DNA of 64,000 bases from Botryococcus braunii (Eukaryota > Chlorophyta > Trebouxiophyceae): positions 51,001 through 115,000 of the forward strand of contig MVGU01001202.1 of the NCBI GenBank assembly GCA_002005505.1, given 5' to 3'. Made by a program: the position numbers and the translations under genes. Shown one piece after another: positions 1-12,138 of this stretch; positions within the stretch are counted from its first letter, which is position 1, and each line of letters begins with the position of its first letter. The notes under the pieces are model-generated. The model had not been told where the DNA came from and did not search any database. It saw nothing but the letters and a program-made list of their open reading frames with translations.

Positions 1-294
1 TTATACCACAAGTCCTTGCGCCCTTGTAATTTAAATATACTAGAAGTGGACTAACTCAATTATCTGGGCAACTTATTCGGTTTAACAGCAACCTAATCCT
101 TCAGTTTCAACAGCTTCGCCGCCGCCGCCCCCTTCCCTCAACCAGCAAATCCTGATCTTTAGCATACAAACGTCCAACAAATCGGTCAATCAGCATACAA
201 AGGCACAAACGGCCAACAAATCGGTCAATTAGCAACAAGTCTCCACCAGATACACGTTTATACTCAAACACATATCCAATAGAAATGGACTTAC

Positions 295-392
295 CTCTTC
301 CCTTGTGCTTTAATGTAGACTTTGACAGGACCCTTGTCACGGTTACGAAACTCAAAGCACTCATTCTTGAACTGATTAAGAGCAGCGGAGTC
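295..392 (-). CDS. Single exon of an unrecognised gene (partial)
   Basis: On the minus strand an acceptor (CAATAG) opens at 392 and a consensus donor (GTAAGT) closes at 295. The 98 nt between them read without a stop, giving a charged peptide that contains FKNECFEFRNRDKGP and VKVYIKAQGKR. Composition and splice signals look like a real internal exon, but I do not recognise the family. Neighbouring exons were not found: the downstream side runs off the window and the upstream side enters the microsatellite at 575-835. Function is unknown. Confidence 0.35.
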
Positions 393-574
393 CTATTGCC
401 AAACAAATGGTGCACGATTCATGGCGAATCGTCGACATAGCGAATATTACTTTTGTAGAGAGTGATGGAAAGAATTATTGACGGAAAACGCTATTTTCAC
501 CTCATTGAGACAATCAATGGTTCCAAAAGCTGTCGCTCGCACGTGTCCAAGGGTGTTTGTTGGTCCGCGGTCGA

Positions 575-682
575 TGTGCGTGAGTGCGTGCGTGCGTGTG
601 TGTGTGTGCGTGAGTGCGTGAGTGCCTGCGTGAGTGCCTGCGTGCGTGTGTGCTCGTGCGTGTGTGTGTGTGTGTGCGTGTG

Positions 683-714
<32 letters not shown>

Positions 715-741
715 TGCGTGCGTGTGCGTGCGTGCGTGTTT

Positions 742-835
<94 letters not shown>
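575..835. repeat. Compound (TG)n / (CGTG)n microsatellite
   Basis: About 260 bp of TG repeats interrupted by CGTG and GAGTGCGTG blocks in the 5' half, then nearly pure TG from about 743. Open frames across it (Cys-Val on one strand, Thr-His on the other) are low-complexity artefacts. The interrupted half suggests an older, mutated tract next to a younger pure one. Confidence 0.97.
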
Positions 836-836
<1 letters not shown>

Positions 837-870
837 TGTGGCGCAAGATTTAACTTTTTCAGTTGCTATT

Positions 871-880
871 CCGATGCGGA
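871..880. promoter_or_regulatory. CCGATGCGGA motif, copy 1
   Basis: Exact 10-mer CCGATGCGGA, also present at 47068-47077 and 59473-59482, each of those just upstream of a gene start. It contains CCG and CGG half-sites separated by three bases. Here it lies upstream of the unrecognised minus-strand gene at the left edge. A regulatory role is inference from position and recurrence only. Confidence 0.25.
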
Positions 881-1061
881 TGAGAATTGGGCACAGCAAT
901 CGCAATGTCAGTCGGTGTCGGGAGCGCCCTGTAAACGTCTAATATAATAGTGGCTATCGCAAACTTGGATCCACTATACATATCCGGGGGCATGTGCACC
1001 ACTACAAAGCAAGGAAGTGTCCAATTTCGTCTTTCTTTATAACTTATGAAGCTTTGCCAAT

Positions 1062-1235
1062 GAGACCGCCTCGCATGGCTGTAACACCCTAAAGGTCATA
1101 TCTATAAACCATACCCTACGAGATCAATTGCATGGCTGTCATTCCCCATAGGTCATACCCTATACACAACACCCTATGAGACCGCCTTGCATAGCTGCCA
1201 TAACCTGTGGGTCACTGCTATATTTGACCCTAGGT
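1062..1235. repeat. Three tandem copies of a 58-bp unit
   Basis: Units begin at 1062, 1120 and 1178, each starting GAGA(C/T)C and sharing GCAT(G/A)GCTG near position 12 and GGTCA in the middle. Copies have diverged by substitutions but keep exactly 58-bp spacing. No gene is visible around it. Confidence 0.7.
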
Positions 1236-4097
1236 GACACACATCACAGCGCAATGTGGGCTTGGAGAAAACCCCAAGAGCTTGGAGCAGTCACAGGGGA
1301 GTGTCTGTGTCTCGGATCGGACAATATACATCATATGTGCTATAGATATAATTCCTGTCAGTCCACCTTGCATAGCTACCACATGGTAAGCGATGCCTTG
1401 CATCAACTGCCGTGCGAAAAGCTCTTCGACGGGCCTATCCAGGCCCCACTCGTAACGCGCATAGCCCCTACCTGTTCACTAAACAACGACACTTGGCTAA
1501 AACCCCGGGATAAGCCAATGCCACAACAGATGGCAATGGTGAGGTCACACTCCAGCATAAACGGCCCAGATGTCAAAATCTGTTGTGGTTTAAGAGTACT
1601 CGTGGTTCAATGTTACAAGTTACAAAGAAGAAAGAAGTATGACTACTCTTCAACATTCTCCACAATCCTTTCTTTTTGAGAGATCGACTTTGTTTCAATC
1701 CTCTCTTTTCGAGAACGATCTTACAGCACTTATTCCCGAACTTTTTCTCATATCAACCACTCTTTTTCTTCTAGTATACGGAGTGATTTTTACCACCAAA
1801 GGACCAACTGCAAGCCTTCTGGTATTAAATATTAGCGGTTACATTTTTAAAGCGGAGCGGTGTGTGTAGGGGGGGGGGGTGGAGTGGGCGATGCTAAAAG
1901 CAGGTCTAGTAAATTTCTTTCAATTATTTTAAAACGTAAGGTGATATCTCTTCGATGTGACTCCCCACATGTTTTCACTGATTTCCAAGATTTAATCGCC
2001 GATGATCGGAGTGATACCTTTGACTAGAAGAGATTTCCCGGCAGCCAAAAGGGGTTGCCCCCTTCGCTGCCGGGAAATCTTCAAAGTAACCGTTTCAATG
2101 ACTTTTAGCCTTACATTGTAAAGTTGTGGTTTAACAGTACTCATGGTTAAGTGTGTAGAGTGGCTTCCAAAGCCCATCCCTCCCGAAGGTGACAGTACCG
2201 CACAATACGTTGACCACAAGTACCGCAACCAAATCACCAATTGCTGCAGGTCATTCGCTCCCTTAGGCTTTGTTGGGAATTATAAAACCAGAAGTTTGGG
2301 ACTTTTTAGGACATATGTGTTGGTGGGTTTCTTTGTTTGTGGAACCTTGGCTGGCAGTGTGCGTGGATCTGCTATCGTCTAGTAGTCCTGCGGCTGTGCT
2401 GGCCAGGCCACTGCTACTTATGTGCGTGTTTGCCGTCTTTGTTGGATTTTGACGACAGTGTAATGCCCCCTTCTCAAGTCAAACCTGGTTGAGAAGCTAT
2501 TTTCATTGTTTAAGGTGTCACACAGAGGCAGTTGGGCGGTTTTAGTACTCATATTTGGCTTATCCTTGGCCCTGTCCTTTTTATGGGGGGAGGGGGGGTG
2601 TTCCTGTGCCCTTTGTTGAACCCCATGCATCATCGTTTTCGCCAAGTGTTTGCCGGGCTTTCGGGGTTCATTCCAATCTGTAGGCCACTGAAGGATTGCT
2701 CCAACTGGTTACCCTCTAGTGGCCGGACAATTGAATTCTGCTGTGACGGTAACAATTGTGTATGAAAAACAATCATTTGGAGCAAGTCGCAGCCCCATAA
2801 GACGGCGTTCATGCTACGAGACGATGAGGACCACCAGCAGCGCAGCAGCAGTAATGAAGCTGGCCCAACAAAGAGCAATATATCCCCCATGTGTTACTAT
2901 GGAACGATGGTTCAGAAAGCCTTGAAGACGCCTCCACATGCACACCCCCCCCCCCCCCAAAAGGGTCAAAACAAGATGGTTGGACCGCCACAGTGACTGT
3001 CGTCACAGGAGCAAGATGGCAGAGTGGGGCTGCTAAATTTGACCAGCCGGAACCCCATCCGGCCCTGGTGGGCTTCCAATACTGCTGGAACTTGGCAGCA
3101 ATTAGACAGGACGAGCCAACATGTCCACGTAAACGTCGCGAGGCCTTCCTCTCACGTATGGAGGTCTAAGCACTGGACGTTTCTGGCCATGGAAAGTCAG
3201 TTGAAGCCGGCTTTCCATTTGACGCGCTGCCGAGTTGCCACTTCGGCTTTTGCTGTGGTTACTAAAGAGAACCAGAGCACGTCACAACAGTCCAAACATA
3301 CCTTATCTCTACTACAGTTGCAAACAGTTCTGTACCTTTTTCTTGAAGTCGATTACATTATGTGCCCCAAATGTGCCAGAAGGGGACACAGCAGTGTCTC
3401 GAGGTGTGCAAATCGGTCGCTTGTCTCAACAGGCTTACAGGGACTTACAGGCCAAGCAAACCTCGGCAGAAGTATAGGGATACCAGTGCCCTCTTGCACA
3501 TGCCATGCAGGAAGTGTCTCACTCTCTCATCGTAATCATTTTCATTAATGAACGTCATATGCAAATCAATGTGAGTCTTGCTCGGCTGCAAAGTTCTCAC
3601 CTGCAGGCTACAATGTTACTCGAGCTTCTGGCTTTTTGAATATGGCCAGGCTGGCATTCCCACCACCATATAGTACATTAACAGACAGCCTGGCCAATCA
3701 CGCCATTTAGGTACTCAGCCAAACTGAATCCACTGGCCAAGCCTTTAAGAAGACGAAGTAATTACTCTCATGCAGAACCGCTCGAAGTGGGCGCAATGCG
3801 AGAAGTTTATACCCGTTCTACCGGGGTGAGCACATAGTACATGTTCTACAATATACATAATGATCCACCAAAAAAAAGTTGACCTCCACCATTCAAGCAC
3901 ACGTAGTCCAACTCAAACCTAGGCCAGGGTAAGCCCAGAAACAACCTGCCCTTGCATCCACAGTGTCTTTACAGCTCTCGGGCCCTAGCTAGGGGGCCAT
4001 ATGCTGCTCCTCACAAACTCCTCTACTTGACACACGCCCTCTTCAGAGGCTGATGTTCTTTTCTCATAGCGACAGTCTGGTAAAAGAATTTAAAACT
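1236..4097. other. Intergenic stretch with no supported gene
   Basis: No frame here shows a recognisable protein or a convincing exon chain. It holds a hairpin at 2031-2080, G/C homopolymers near 1869, 2586 and 2946, and short open frames of random composition. Confidence 0.6.
2031..2080. repeat. Perfect 15-bp inverted repeat (hairpin)
   Basis: Arms 2031-2045 and 2066-2080 (AGATTTCCCGGCAGC and its exact complement) are separated by 20 bp that contain a second small GGGG/CCCC stem. Could be a foldback element remnant or a structured transcript. Confidence 0.75.
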
Positions 4098-5678
4098 CTA
4101 ACGATTATGGGAAACAGAGAAAGATCGGGAGGGCCGGCGCTTGCTGCTCCGGCGTCCAGTGCCGCTTCCGAATACAAGCTTCTCACCACGTCCTCTGGAC
4201 GCCACAGGATCCGAATTTATGCAGCCCATCAAGGCCAGCTCCGCTAGTGCATCCTGCAAGTTATCCAGTTCCCAACACTTCAACAGAGCCTTCCCCCAGC
4301 ACACCCTAACATTATCTGGCACAAAATACTGCAAAGCCCCAGACAAAGACGCCTGCCTGACGCTTCCCCCCATGCCCAGACCATCCCACCATTTCAGGAA
4401 TGAACACAAATCATCTCATGACTTGAACACAGATTAAGGTGCTTCATACCAAGTCAATTACAAGGTCCTCGTCTTCGACATATCACTTGTAAATAGCAGC
4501 GACACATTACAAAGTGCAAAGCCCCCCATAGCACCTTGGCTGGAAAAGATACCCTTGTCGGGCATGTCACTTGAAATGGTTACCTTGTCAGGGATGTCAC
4601 GCAGGCGCTGAGCCCATGCATAGGGATCATCACTGTCTTCGTAGCTGCGGCCAAAGGATGTAGAGGAGCTAAGCCCTAGCCCCATTTGTGAGGCCATATC
4701 GTCGGAGCCCTCCACTACCTCCAACGAGCCCAGGGATGCTGAGAGGGCTCCCAGATCAGCTGTAGCGCTGCCAGGCTCGCCCTCCGTCTCATAGCGGGTT
4801 TCCAGCACAACCACTTTACGTGTCTGTGAGTCTCTTTTGCGGACCTTCAGCCCCACGCACATAACTCAGCTCTATCGCCATTGCCAACAGCACCTAAGGT
4901 CATAACCGCTGTCCAATTATGTGAAGGACTGACATCCATCATATGCATTCAGCCACTCATTTACTCCAATCTTAAGTGTGATGGCATATATAGACAAACA
5001 GTGCCCCTATCAATTTGAGCAGTGACAGAGCACGGCCCAACTCGACATGCAAGGAGCAGGGGTCGCATTAGTCAGATGCAAGGCCATGTTCACATGCTCT
5101 GAACATGCCAATCCACAGCTGGGCTCCGGGCACAACGAGTAGAGACATTCGGGCATGAGGCTGAGCTCATCAGCTTATGGGCAGCTAAATGTGCATTCCA
5201 GCAATCTGGAGGGGTGGCGTGGGGGCCCCCCGGGGGTGGGGGGAAAAAAGAGGATAAAGAATCACCTGGACTATGGGCACTTTGTTGTGCAGCAGGCAGT
5301 CCACAGAATCTTCGGTCCAATGAGTAACCCAGTGTGCGCGCTCCCGCATCTCTATGACAAGAGGAAATGTGGGCGGTGCCTTTCTCTCTAGAACACTCTT
5401 CTGAGTGCCCCGTATACGCGCCTCCTCATCCCCTGGCCAATGGCGCCGTTGAATCAGTTGTAAAGCCCAATCGCAACTCACCCTAATCTACCAGCAGCTA
5501 CACCATTTTCAGGTAATGTGGGCTCTCTACAAGTTTCCTCCCTGCCCCTCTGTCCTTCCCCCCCTTTCATCTCTCCCCCTTTTTCCCCCTAGTCATAATG
5601 CCACTCCCCCCCCCCCCCCCCCGCGGCCCATCTCCCTCCCTTCGGCCTTGATAAGGCCCCCCTTATCCACCTCCCCCC

Positions 5679-5751
<73 letters not shown>

Positions 5752-8700
5752 TGCTAGACTACAATCCCATGCTGTCTGCTTCCTCTCTAGGACTCATCCC
5801 TTTGAAGCTTCAGGACTATCACAGTTGCAATAACCAACTGACAAGTGAAACAGCCCCATGTAGACCCCCCGAATACATGCCCAAGTACAACCGCTTCAAA
5901 GAGGACTGAGCATCGTCGTCATACAGCAGAGCCAGTAAACCCCTCCTAACACTTGGGCATCCTGCACACTAGAGAGAGCAGATGAGAGGAGAGGGAAGCA
6001 CCAAGGGTGACGGACTGGATACCCCCCACCAAGTCTGACAATGTGGGGTTCTTGAGCAGGTTCTCCAAAAGCTGGCCATGCGCTGTCCCCACAAGTTGCA
6101 CTCCTCTCTCTGAAACCCCATTCCATGTCAATCCATTAACATTTCATGCTACACTTCAACCTCTGATCATCACCATCACATAAAAACAGTGCAGAAATGT
6201 AGAAATATCGACTATGCCATAACAGAGACCATCTTGCCTCTGCTTCAAATCAGCCGAAGAATTCTTGCAACCGCTTCATGTGAACTTCTTGTGCTCTAGA
6301 TCGTCCGCTCTTGTTGAGTGTCCATGTTTGGCCAGTTGCGAGCAACCGTCCAAAAATGGACAGTTCAACAAGCTAAGATCCCTACAGAAACAACTTGGTG
6401 CAATCTGTTTGCCATGCAGTGCGTCCTCCTTTCAATAGAACCTTCCTTGGAGAGCCTTCCATAGAGTAATGTCCACAACTTACACAGACTGCAAAGTTTG
6501 AGACCACTAAAGGCCACCAATGGCTGCTGAGGTGCTGCGCACACCACCGTGTGTGGAGACGGCTCTCAACTGCTCAAATAACCGCGTGAAATACTCCTTC
6601 CTTAGGAAACATCAAGAAACACGCTACATGTGAGGGTAAAGACAATGCGCACGACAGGACAGATGAAAGAAAACCAATATTGCTTTGGAAGGCGTCAAAA
6701 GTCGCAACGTGCGTGGGAAAACGACGATTAGCTAAGTACAAAGTTTGTTTCAAGGGGAAAAATAATATCGCTCACGTCATGCACACAATAGACTAATTCG
6801 TGAAGGGAACAGGGATTGTGTACCGGCAATTGTGCGGCAGGCGAGAGCTTCGGCCTCTGTCCCAATCTCATCTACAATCACCACTTCAGGCATGTGGTTT
6901 TCTACAGCCTCCACCTGTTCAAGTGCCCCCCAGTCAGTCCCTCTAGAGCTTATGGCATAACAGATCAACCATGATTCATAGCACCCAGCAGATGCAGTAA
7001 TCCAAGCAGTGCAAGCAACAGTAATGTGTTGAGAGCGAATCTTGCTTAGGGTACAGCCAATGGAGTCTAGTCTTGCAGAATGAGATGTTGTCATACACTG
7101 CCCCATGCTGGCATGCTCAGCCTTGCCTGCACACATATGCTCAGCTCCGAAGGGCCTTCCGTTCACTTTCAAAATCCAGATTGCTTCTGAACCCTCCCCC
7201 CACTCACTGCTAGTGGATCAGAGGAACACATACAGGAGAACGGTTCGACACTTACAAGAACCCTAGTGGCAACCAGGGCAGGCACATTACCGGGGACGAC
7301 AGGCTCCTACCATAATGCGGTGTTGCAGGGATGGGTCAGGAACTTGCATGCGGCGGGCACCCCCAATAGCAGGATGCGGCACGTCCCCATCACCCCCGAT
7401 CTCGTTGGAGGTGTCCACAATGACCACCCGCTTGTGCAAATCATCCGCCAAAACACGGGCCATTTCCCGAATCACTGTGGTCTTACCCACTCCAGGCCGC
7501 CCCAAGAAGAGCAGTGAGTTGGGTGCTGCGCCACCAGCAGCTTCATCAATATTGCACACAGGAACGTGCAAATTGAGATGGTAGCTAGCCAGTGCCTTAT
7601 ACATTGATGCCAATGTACAAAAGTATATGGCAAGGCGCTTGTTGACAGCCTTCCCCCCCCCCCCTTTTGCCCAGCCTTCCAAGAACCCCCTCAGAATTAT
7701 TTAACACACACCAGAGGAAAGACCGCATGGGCCAGAGACATGCCAAGGTGCATTGATTTCAATTGAAGCAACGGCTATCACAAATTACTCCTAGCAGTTT
7801 TCAGAGGGCATCCCGGAGGCAATGGGTGTTTCCTGAGATTTTCCTGTTAACAGCAGAGTCCAAGAAAGCCTGACCTCCCCAGCATACTTCCACACACCGA
7901 GCCCAATCAAAAGGTAAAAAAAGAGTAGTTCGCACAACGTGCATTAGCTTGAAGGGTTCGCGGGGCGCACTGTCTAGGATATCCCGGATCATGTCGATGT
8001 GGCCGGTCACTGCCCGGCCAACCCGACACGTGAGACCTATGATTGTGCCCTTGCGATTACGGATGGCACTGATGCGATGCAGTGTGCCCTGAACTCCAGC
8101 ACGATTGTCCCCACCAAAATCCCCAACGGCTGTCTCAGCCGCCTTGAGGTCCTCCCAAGTGATCTGCAATAAAGAATGCAAGAATTAGGCGGAACCATAA
8201 CAGAGACTGAAAAGGGCCAGTAACTCAAATGCTTCTGACACTCATTCTTGAGCCCAATTTAACTTCCTGAATGGATCAATTCGGCAGTGGCTCTGCCATC
8301 TTGACAATGAGGGGGCCCTGCGGACAAATTGTGGGCAAGTCAGCAAATATAGTGTTTCTTGTTGCCCATGAAATGCAACATCCAACCAATATCCCTAGCT
8401 CTCGCCTGCCCTGTGTTCCTTATGATGTTTTGTCCCCAGGTTTTGTGCTGTATTCCTGTAAAACTAAACCCCCATTTACAGAAGGCTGCCAGCCACGAGC
8501 GGAACGGGGCTCCGTCTTACAAGCAGGTGGGACACATTCAACTTAGAAGGAATTTCCCTTACATAGAAGGACACATGACCCTTATTAACATAAGAAGCTT
8601 TGGGCTCATTAAGAAAAAACAGAACTAACTACCTCAACAGGCAACACCGGGCTTCTACTGGGACCCCTGCCTTCTGCACAGGCCATGAAGGTACCCCCAT

Positions 8701-9880
8701 CAAGGTTGAAAAGCAGATAATGGCACACACAAAACTGGGAATGCCTGAAGTCTGCTTGCACAAACTGGTCTAGGAGGCAAGAAGACAATTATCATTGAGT
8801 TTCCCATGAAGGAGGAAGTGGAGCACCTTTCTACGGAAAATCACCATGGAACTAATCTGGTGCTGTGTAAAGCAGAGTCGCTGTACTTAAATTCTACATT
8901 GCAAGGGCATGGAGATCAAGGGTAGAGCACCTACCTCCGCTTCCCGTAGATACTCACCCCCGCGACCACCAAGAAACCGTGCTTCAGGTCTTCTCCCCAA
9001 ATCAAGAACTACCTGATTAAGAGAAGGGAAATTCAGCAAATCATCATTGCACAGTGCCTTACAAGCCGACTCTGATATCATGCAAGCCTTGCATGTATAG
9101 AGACCAAAATTTTATACGAAACCAGTTACCTCGAGCAGAGATGGGCGGTTTTCGTGATTTACAAGGGGGCCACGAATGTCTGGTGGAAGGACCTGCCCAC
9201 AAAAACAGTCTTAGCAGATCCACAAAAATATCCTATCACCGATAGGAATACCAACACCACCACAACATGCCTTTTATGAAAGCACACGATCAAAGCCAAT
9301 ATAAATCAAAAGCACAACAACAAATGCAATAGACTAAGTGAACAGGGCCTTGCCTGCAAAAGTGCGTCCAAGTCGTCCCTGACCATCACAGTTCCGTCTT
9401 CCTCATGCAAACAACTGTCACCTGTGAATACACCACAAAAGAACAGTCATGAGCCACTTACCATAATTTCAGTGGAGTAACAAAGCCTTTTCAATATTTT
9501 ATCCGTACCTTGGCAGAGGCTGTTGTCACCAACGACGGAGGCATAACACGACGTCTGTCTTACGTCGTCCTTAGAATGTAAGCAGGACCTAGAAGAAGCT
9601 TTAAAAGAGCCAACCAGATGATGGAACTGGGTCTGACACCTGCCCATGCACATCGGCGCCATCATTGCCTCACAATGCCCTACTTAAGCGGAGCACAGCT
9701 ACAGGAGGGGAGAACCAACAGAAAAGGATATACCTCCTGTAACTCGGTAAAGGGACTCCAACACATCTGGGCGAAGCTTTGACGCGGAGACTCGTCGGGC
9801 CCGTCCCTAAGGAAATGATGGGAGTGGGAGCCATCTGAAAACCCAACTAGTGCCAACAACTTTAACAGCGAGAAAGCATC
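4098..9880 (-). CDS. Ycf45/SPD1-like plastid P-loop ATPase, multi-exon
   Basis: Minus-strand gene for an SpoIIIAA/Ycf45-type AAA-like ATPase (land-plant relatives include SEEDLING PLASTID DEVELOPMENT 1), expected in plastids. Exons in order: 9354-9421, 9130-9192, 8935-9012, 7971-8163, 7311-7525, 6824-6914, 6002-6109, 5266-5432, 4584-4844, 4098-4253 (stop). From 9192 the phases close exactly. Motifs in order: [36 protein letters not shown], Walker [25 protein letters not shown], Walker B region [39 protein letters not shown] possible N-terminal exon lies at 9734-9880; the true start and transit peptide were not resolved. The short basic C-terminus ([11 protein letters not shown]) shows no clear R3H domain. 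The intron after 9354 appears to use a GC donor. A (CA)n tract at 5682-5750 sits in an intron. Confidence 0.88.
5682..5750. repeat. (CA)n microsatellite in an intron
   Basis: About 34 CA units inside the intron between exons 6002-6109 and 5266-5432 of the Ycf45-like gene, preceded by a C-rich stretch with a run of C near 5608-5622. Confidence 0.97.
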
Positions 9881-10029
9881 CTGTATGTACCCCAAGAACT
9901 GTTAAACTTGTAAATGACAATACGAGGTTTCCAATCCGTCCCTTCTGCGTTTAGCAGTTGCATTTGTCTCAGTATTCCTCAAAGATTCTCGAGCTTTACA
10001 ACAGTCGGCAGATTGCGATTCGGGAGTCA

Positions 10030-10064
10030 CGATTCGTGAGTTACGAATCGTAACTCACGAATCG
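10030..10064. promoter_or_regulatory. 35-bp palindrome (17+1+17)
   Basis: The arms (CGATTCGTGAGTTACGA and its complement) are perfect, with one central base. A third, direct half-copy (GATTCGGGAGTCAC) lies just upstream at about 10018-10031. It sits upstream of the Ycf45-like gene. Candidate transcription-factor operator or cruciform site; function inferred. Confidence 0.6.
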
Positions 10065-10074
10065 CGCGCGCAGC

Positions 10075-10290
10075 GAGTCTGGCCACTGGCCACGGGTTGT
10101 TGAACCGTTGTTCCCCGGAGGCCCTCAGGCTAACGGGCCCCTGTGGGCCGCCCGCCCCTCGAAGGCAGTGCCCGAGCCGGCCCCACTTCGCTCTCCCCCG
10201 GGGGTGACCGGGGGCCACTGTCGGTGACTCACTGACCCCCAGCTGGGCCCCCTAACTGGGGGCCTTCTTTGGGCCGATCGGGCCCAATTG
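10075..10290. other. GC-rich, CpG-rich interval
   Basis: About 215 bp far richer in G+C than the surroundings, including GGCCACTGGCC at about 10080-10090. The same 11-mer occurs in the GC-rich METAP2/thylakoid-gene promoter near 21960-21970. Likely a promoter or CpG island. Confidence 0.4.
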
Positions 10291-10503
10291 GCCCAAAGAA
10301 AACGCCGCATCGTTGGGCTGCTGTGGCAAGCTCTTCATTTTTACATCAAGTATGAAGGTTGCTGAACAGATTTTTTTTGGAAAGGCTGAGCAGATGTTGG
10401 GGAAGGAGGCAGCAACCAGGTTTCAACTCGTCCGGTAAACCTCGTCGGGGGAAAGCGAGGTAACTTTGCAGTTCTCTCGAAATACCGCAGGTAGCCCTGT
10501 TCA

Positions 10504-10584
10504 TGGGGTTCTGGTCCTGGAACGTGGTGGGAGTATTGTGGCTCCTTGCCGCAACTGATGCAGTTGATCACTTCCAGTATCAGG
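10504..10584 (+). CDS. Possible signal-peptide exon
   Basis: ATG at 10504 opens a 27-codon segment beginning MGFWSWNVVGVLWLLAATDA and ending at a GTATGA donor. It resembles an ER signal peptide followed by a donor. No downstream exons could be linked with confidence, so this may be chance. Confidence 0.22.
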
Positions 10585-11823
10585 TATGATCACTTACTCA
10601 GCAAGCGGTGTTTTAAAACGTGACAATATATCGCGGGTTTAAACAATTGAAATAAATTTTTCTATGTTATCGCCCCAAGAGGTATTGCATTGCAACGGGG
10701 GTGCGTTTGGGGCATGAAGTGGTTTCTCCTGCGGTCTGAAACTTCGTTATCTATGGGTACCTGCAGTGCTGCTACAAAAGGAATTTCAAGACCAGCCCTA
10801 GTACTCTTGGCTTACATAACGGAAGTGCATCTACCATATTTCTAGCTCTAACACGGGGGACTTTGGTGCGGCACTGGCTTCACGGTTTGGCACGGCTTTA
10901 AAGCTGTGTTGTGCACTATGCATAGTTCTTACATCAGGGCAATCAGGATTGCTGTGCCCTTGAAAAACTCCCATCTGAACTGGCTTGTTATGCAGACTGG
11001 CTTAGCATTTGCACCAAACATCCAGCCCTTGCCGCCAGGTGGATTTGTGAAGGCAGAAGGATTAGATCCATCTTCTCTTAGTTTCCAGCAGCACTGGTCT
11101 GAATTGCTCCATTGGCTCCAGGGAATGACCTGCTCATGGCTTTCAGTGTGGCCAGAACCCTTGCATTGCACACGACCTTCAAGCTCGACACCAACTGCGT
11201 GCATCTTTACCTACTTGCCAACTGCGGATTTATGTCTTGACACCCTTATTACTTGGGAGAATAGAGTAAGCAGTGGGACACTCTGGGGAAATCCAGGCAT
11301 AGGAGATGTTGCCACTCTTCTGAAAGCAAAGTATCTTTCGATGAGCATCAAGCTTCACTGTGACACAAAGAACCTCAATGATCCACTTAGACACTGGGTC
11401 GGGACACTTTCCATTGCTGCATTCTACGCAGGACCCAATGATCAAATCGTGGAAGAAGCCAGAAATTGGGTACTTGGGCAGAACATACCCAGCTGGTGCA
11501 CCGAAAGTGATTTGACACAGAGCGCGACAGGTTTTGAAGATTCAGGCCGTCTGCCAAAGCTTCAAGGAACTGTGAAATACAGGGGCCAGGGGAACACGCA
11601 AAGATGGGAACAATTTGGACATGTTGAGCAAGCAAGCTCACGAAGTAGACTAGGGGGATGCAATGGGGAAACAACAAGGGTTACACAGGCGCTACGCAGC
11701 GAGGGAGGCTCCATGGCATTAGTCATCCACATTACGGGGTTCCTGGCAGCACAGAAAATGCACGGCAAATACTGTATCAGAGTGATGTTTCCTCGTGGGC
11801 TGCGACCCGTGGTACATCTTATA

Positions 11824-11909
11824 CAGTGTGGAGATATTAGCCAGGTAAGTCAAGCACCAACACTTGCAGTGTAGAGATATAGCCAGGTAAGTCAAGCACC
11901 AACATTTTC
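11824..11909 (+). repeat. 43-bp tandem duplication carrying a splice-donor-like site
   Basis: Two copies start at 11824 and 11867. Both contain AGCCAGGTAAGTCAAGCACC, that is, a consensus CAG|GTAAGT donor duplicated with its flanks. Confidence 0.75.
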
Positions 11910-12055
11910 ATTCTTATTAGGGATCAAGTCAGGTTCTGAGCAAGAGCAAAATCCTGGTACTTGCACTTCGATCACGTGAATGAAGTATTGCACTGGCTCT
12001 TGACCACATTTTTCAAAGCAACAAAATCTGGTTCCTGTGAAATTCCAACGGGCGG

Positions 12056-12065
12056 GCGCGCGCGC

Positions 12066-12135
<70 letters not shown>
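12056..12135. repeat. (CG)n(TG)n alternating purine-pyrimidine tract
   Basis: About seven CG units run directly into about 30 TG units. Such tracts can adopt Z-DNA. Confidence 0.95.

Positions 12136-12138
<3 letters not shown>

Noticed and set aside
447..947. Open frames of Thr-His or Cys-Val repeats across the TG tract
   Set aside because: Pure translation of a dinucleotide repeat; open in several frames on both strands, as expected for CA/TG.
5000..5265. Further exons of the Ycf45-like gene in frames at 5090-5391
   Set aside because: Exons 5266-5432 and 4584-4844 join in phase directly; these frames lie in the intron and include a G/C homopolymer.
10918..11874. A 320-codon ORF as a firm gene
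   Set aside because: No recognisable domain, unconvincing composition, and its end overlaps a duplicated donor-like segment; kept only as an unassigned region.
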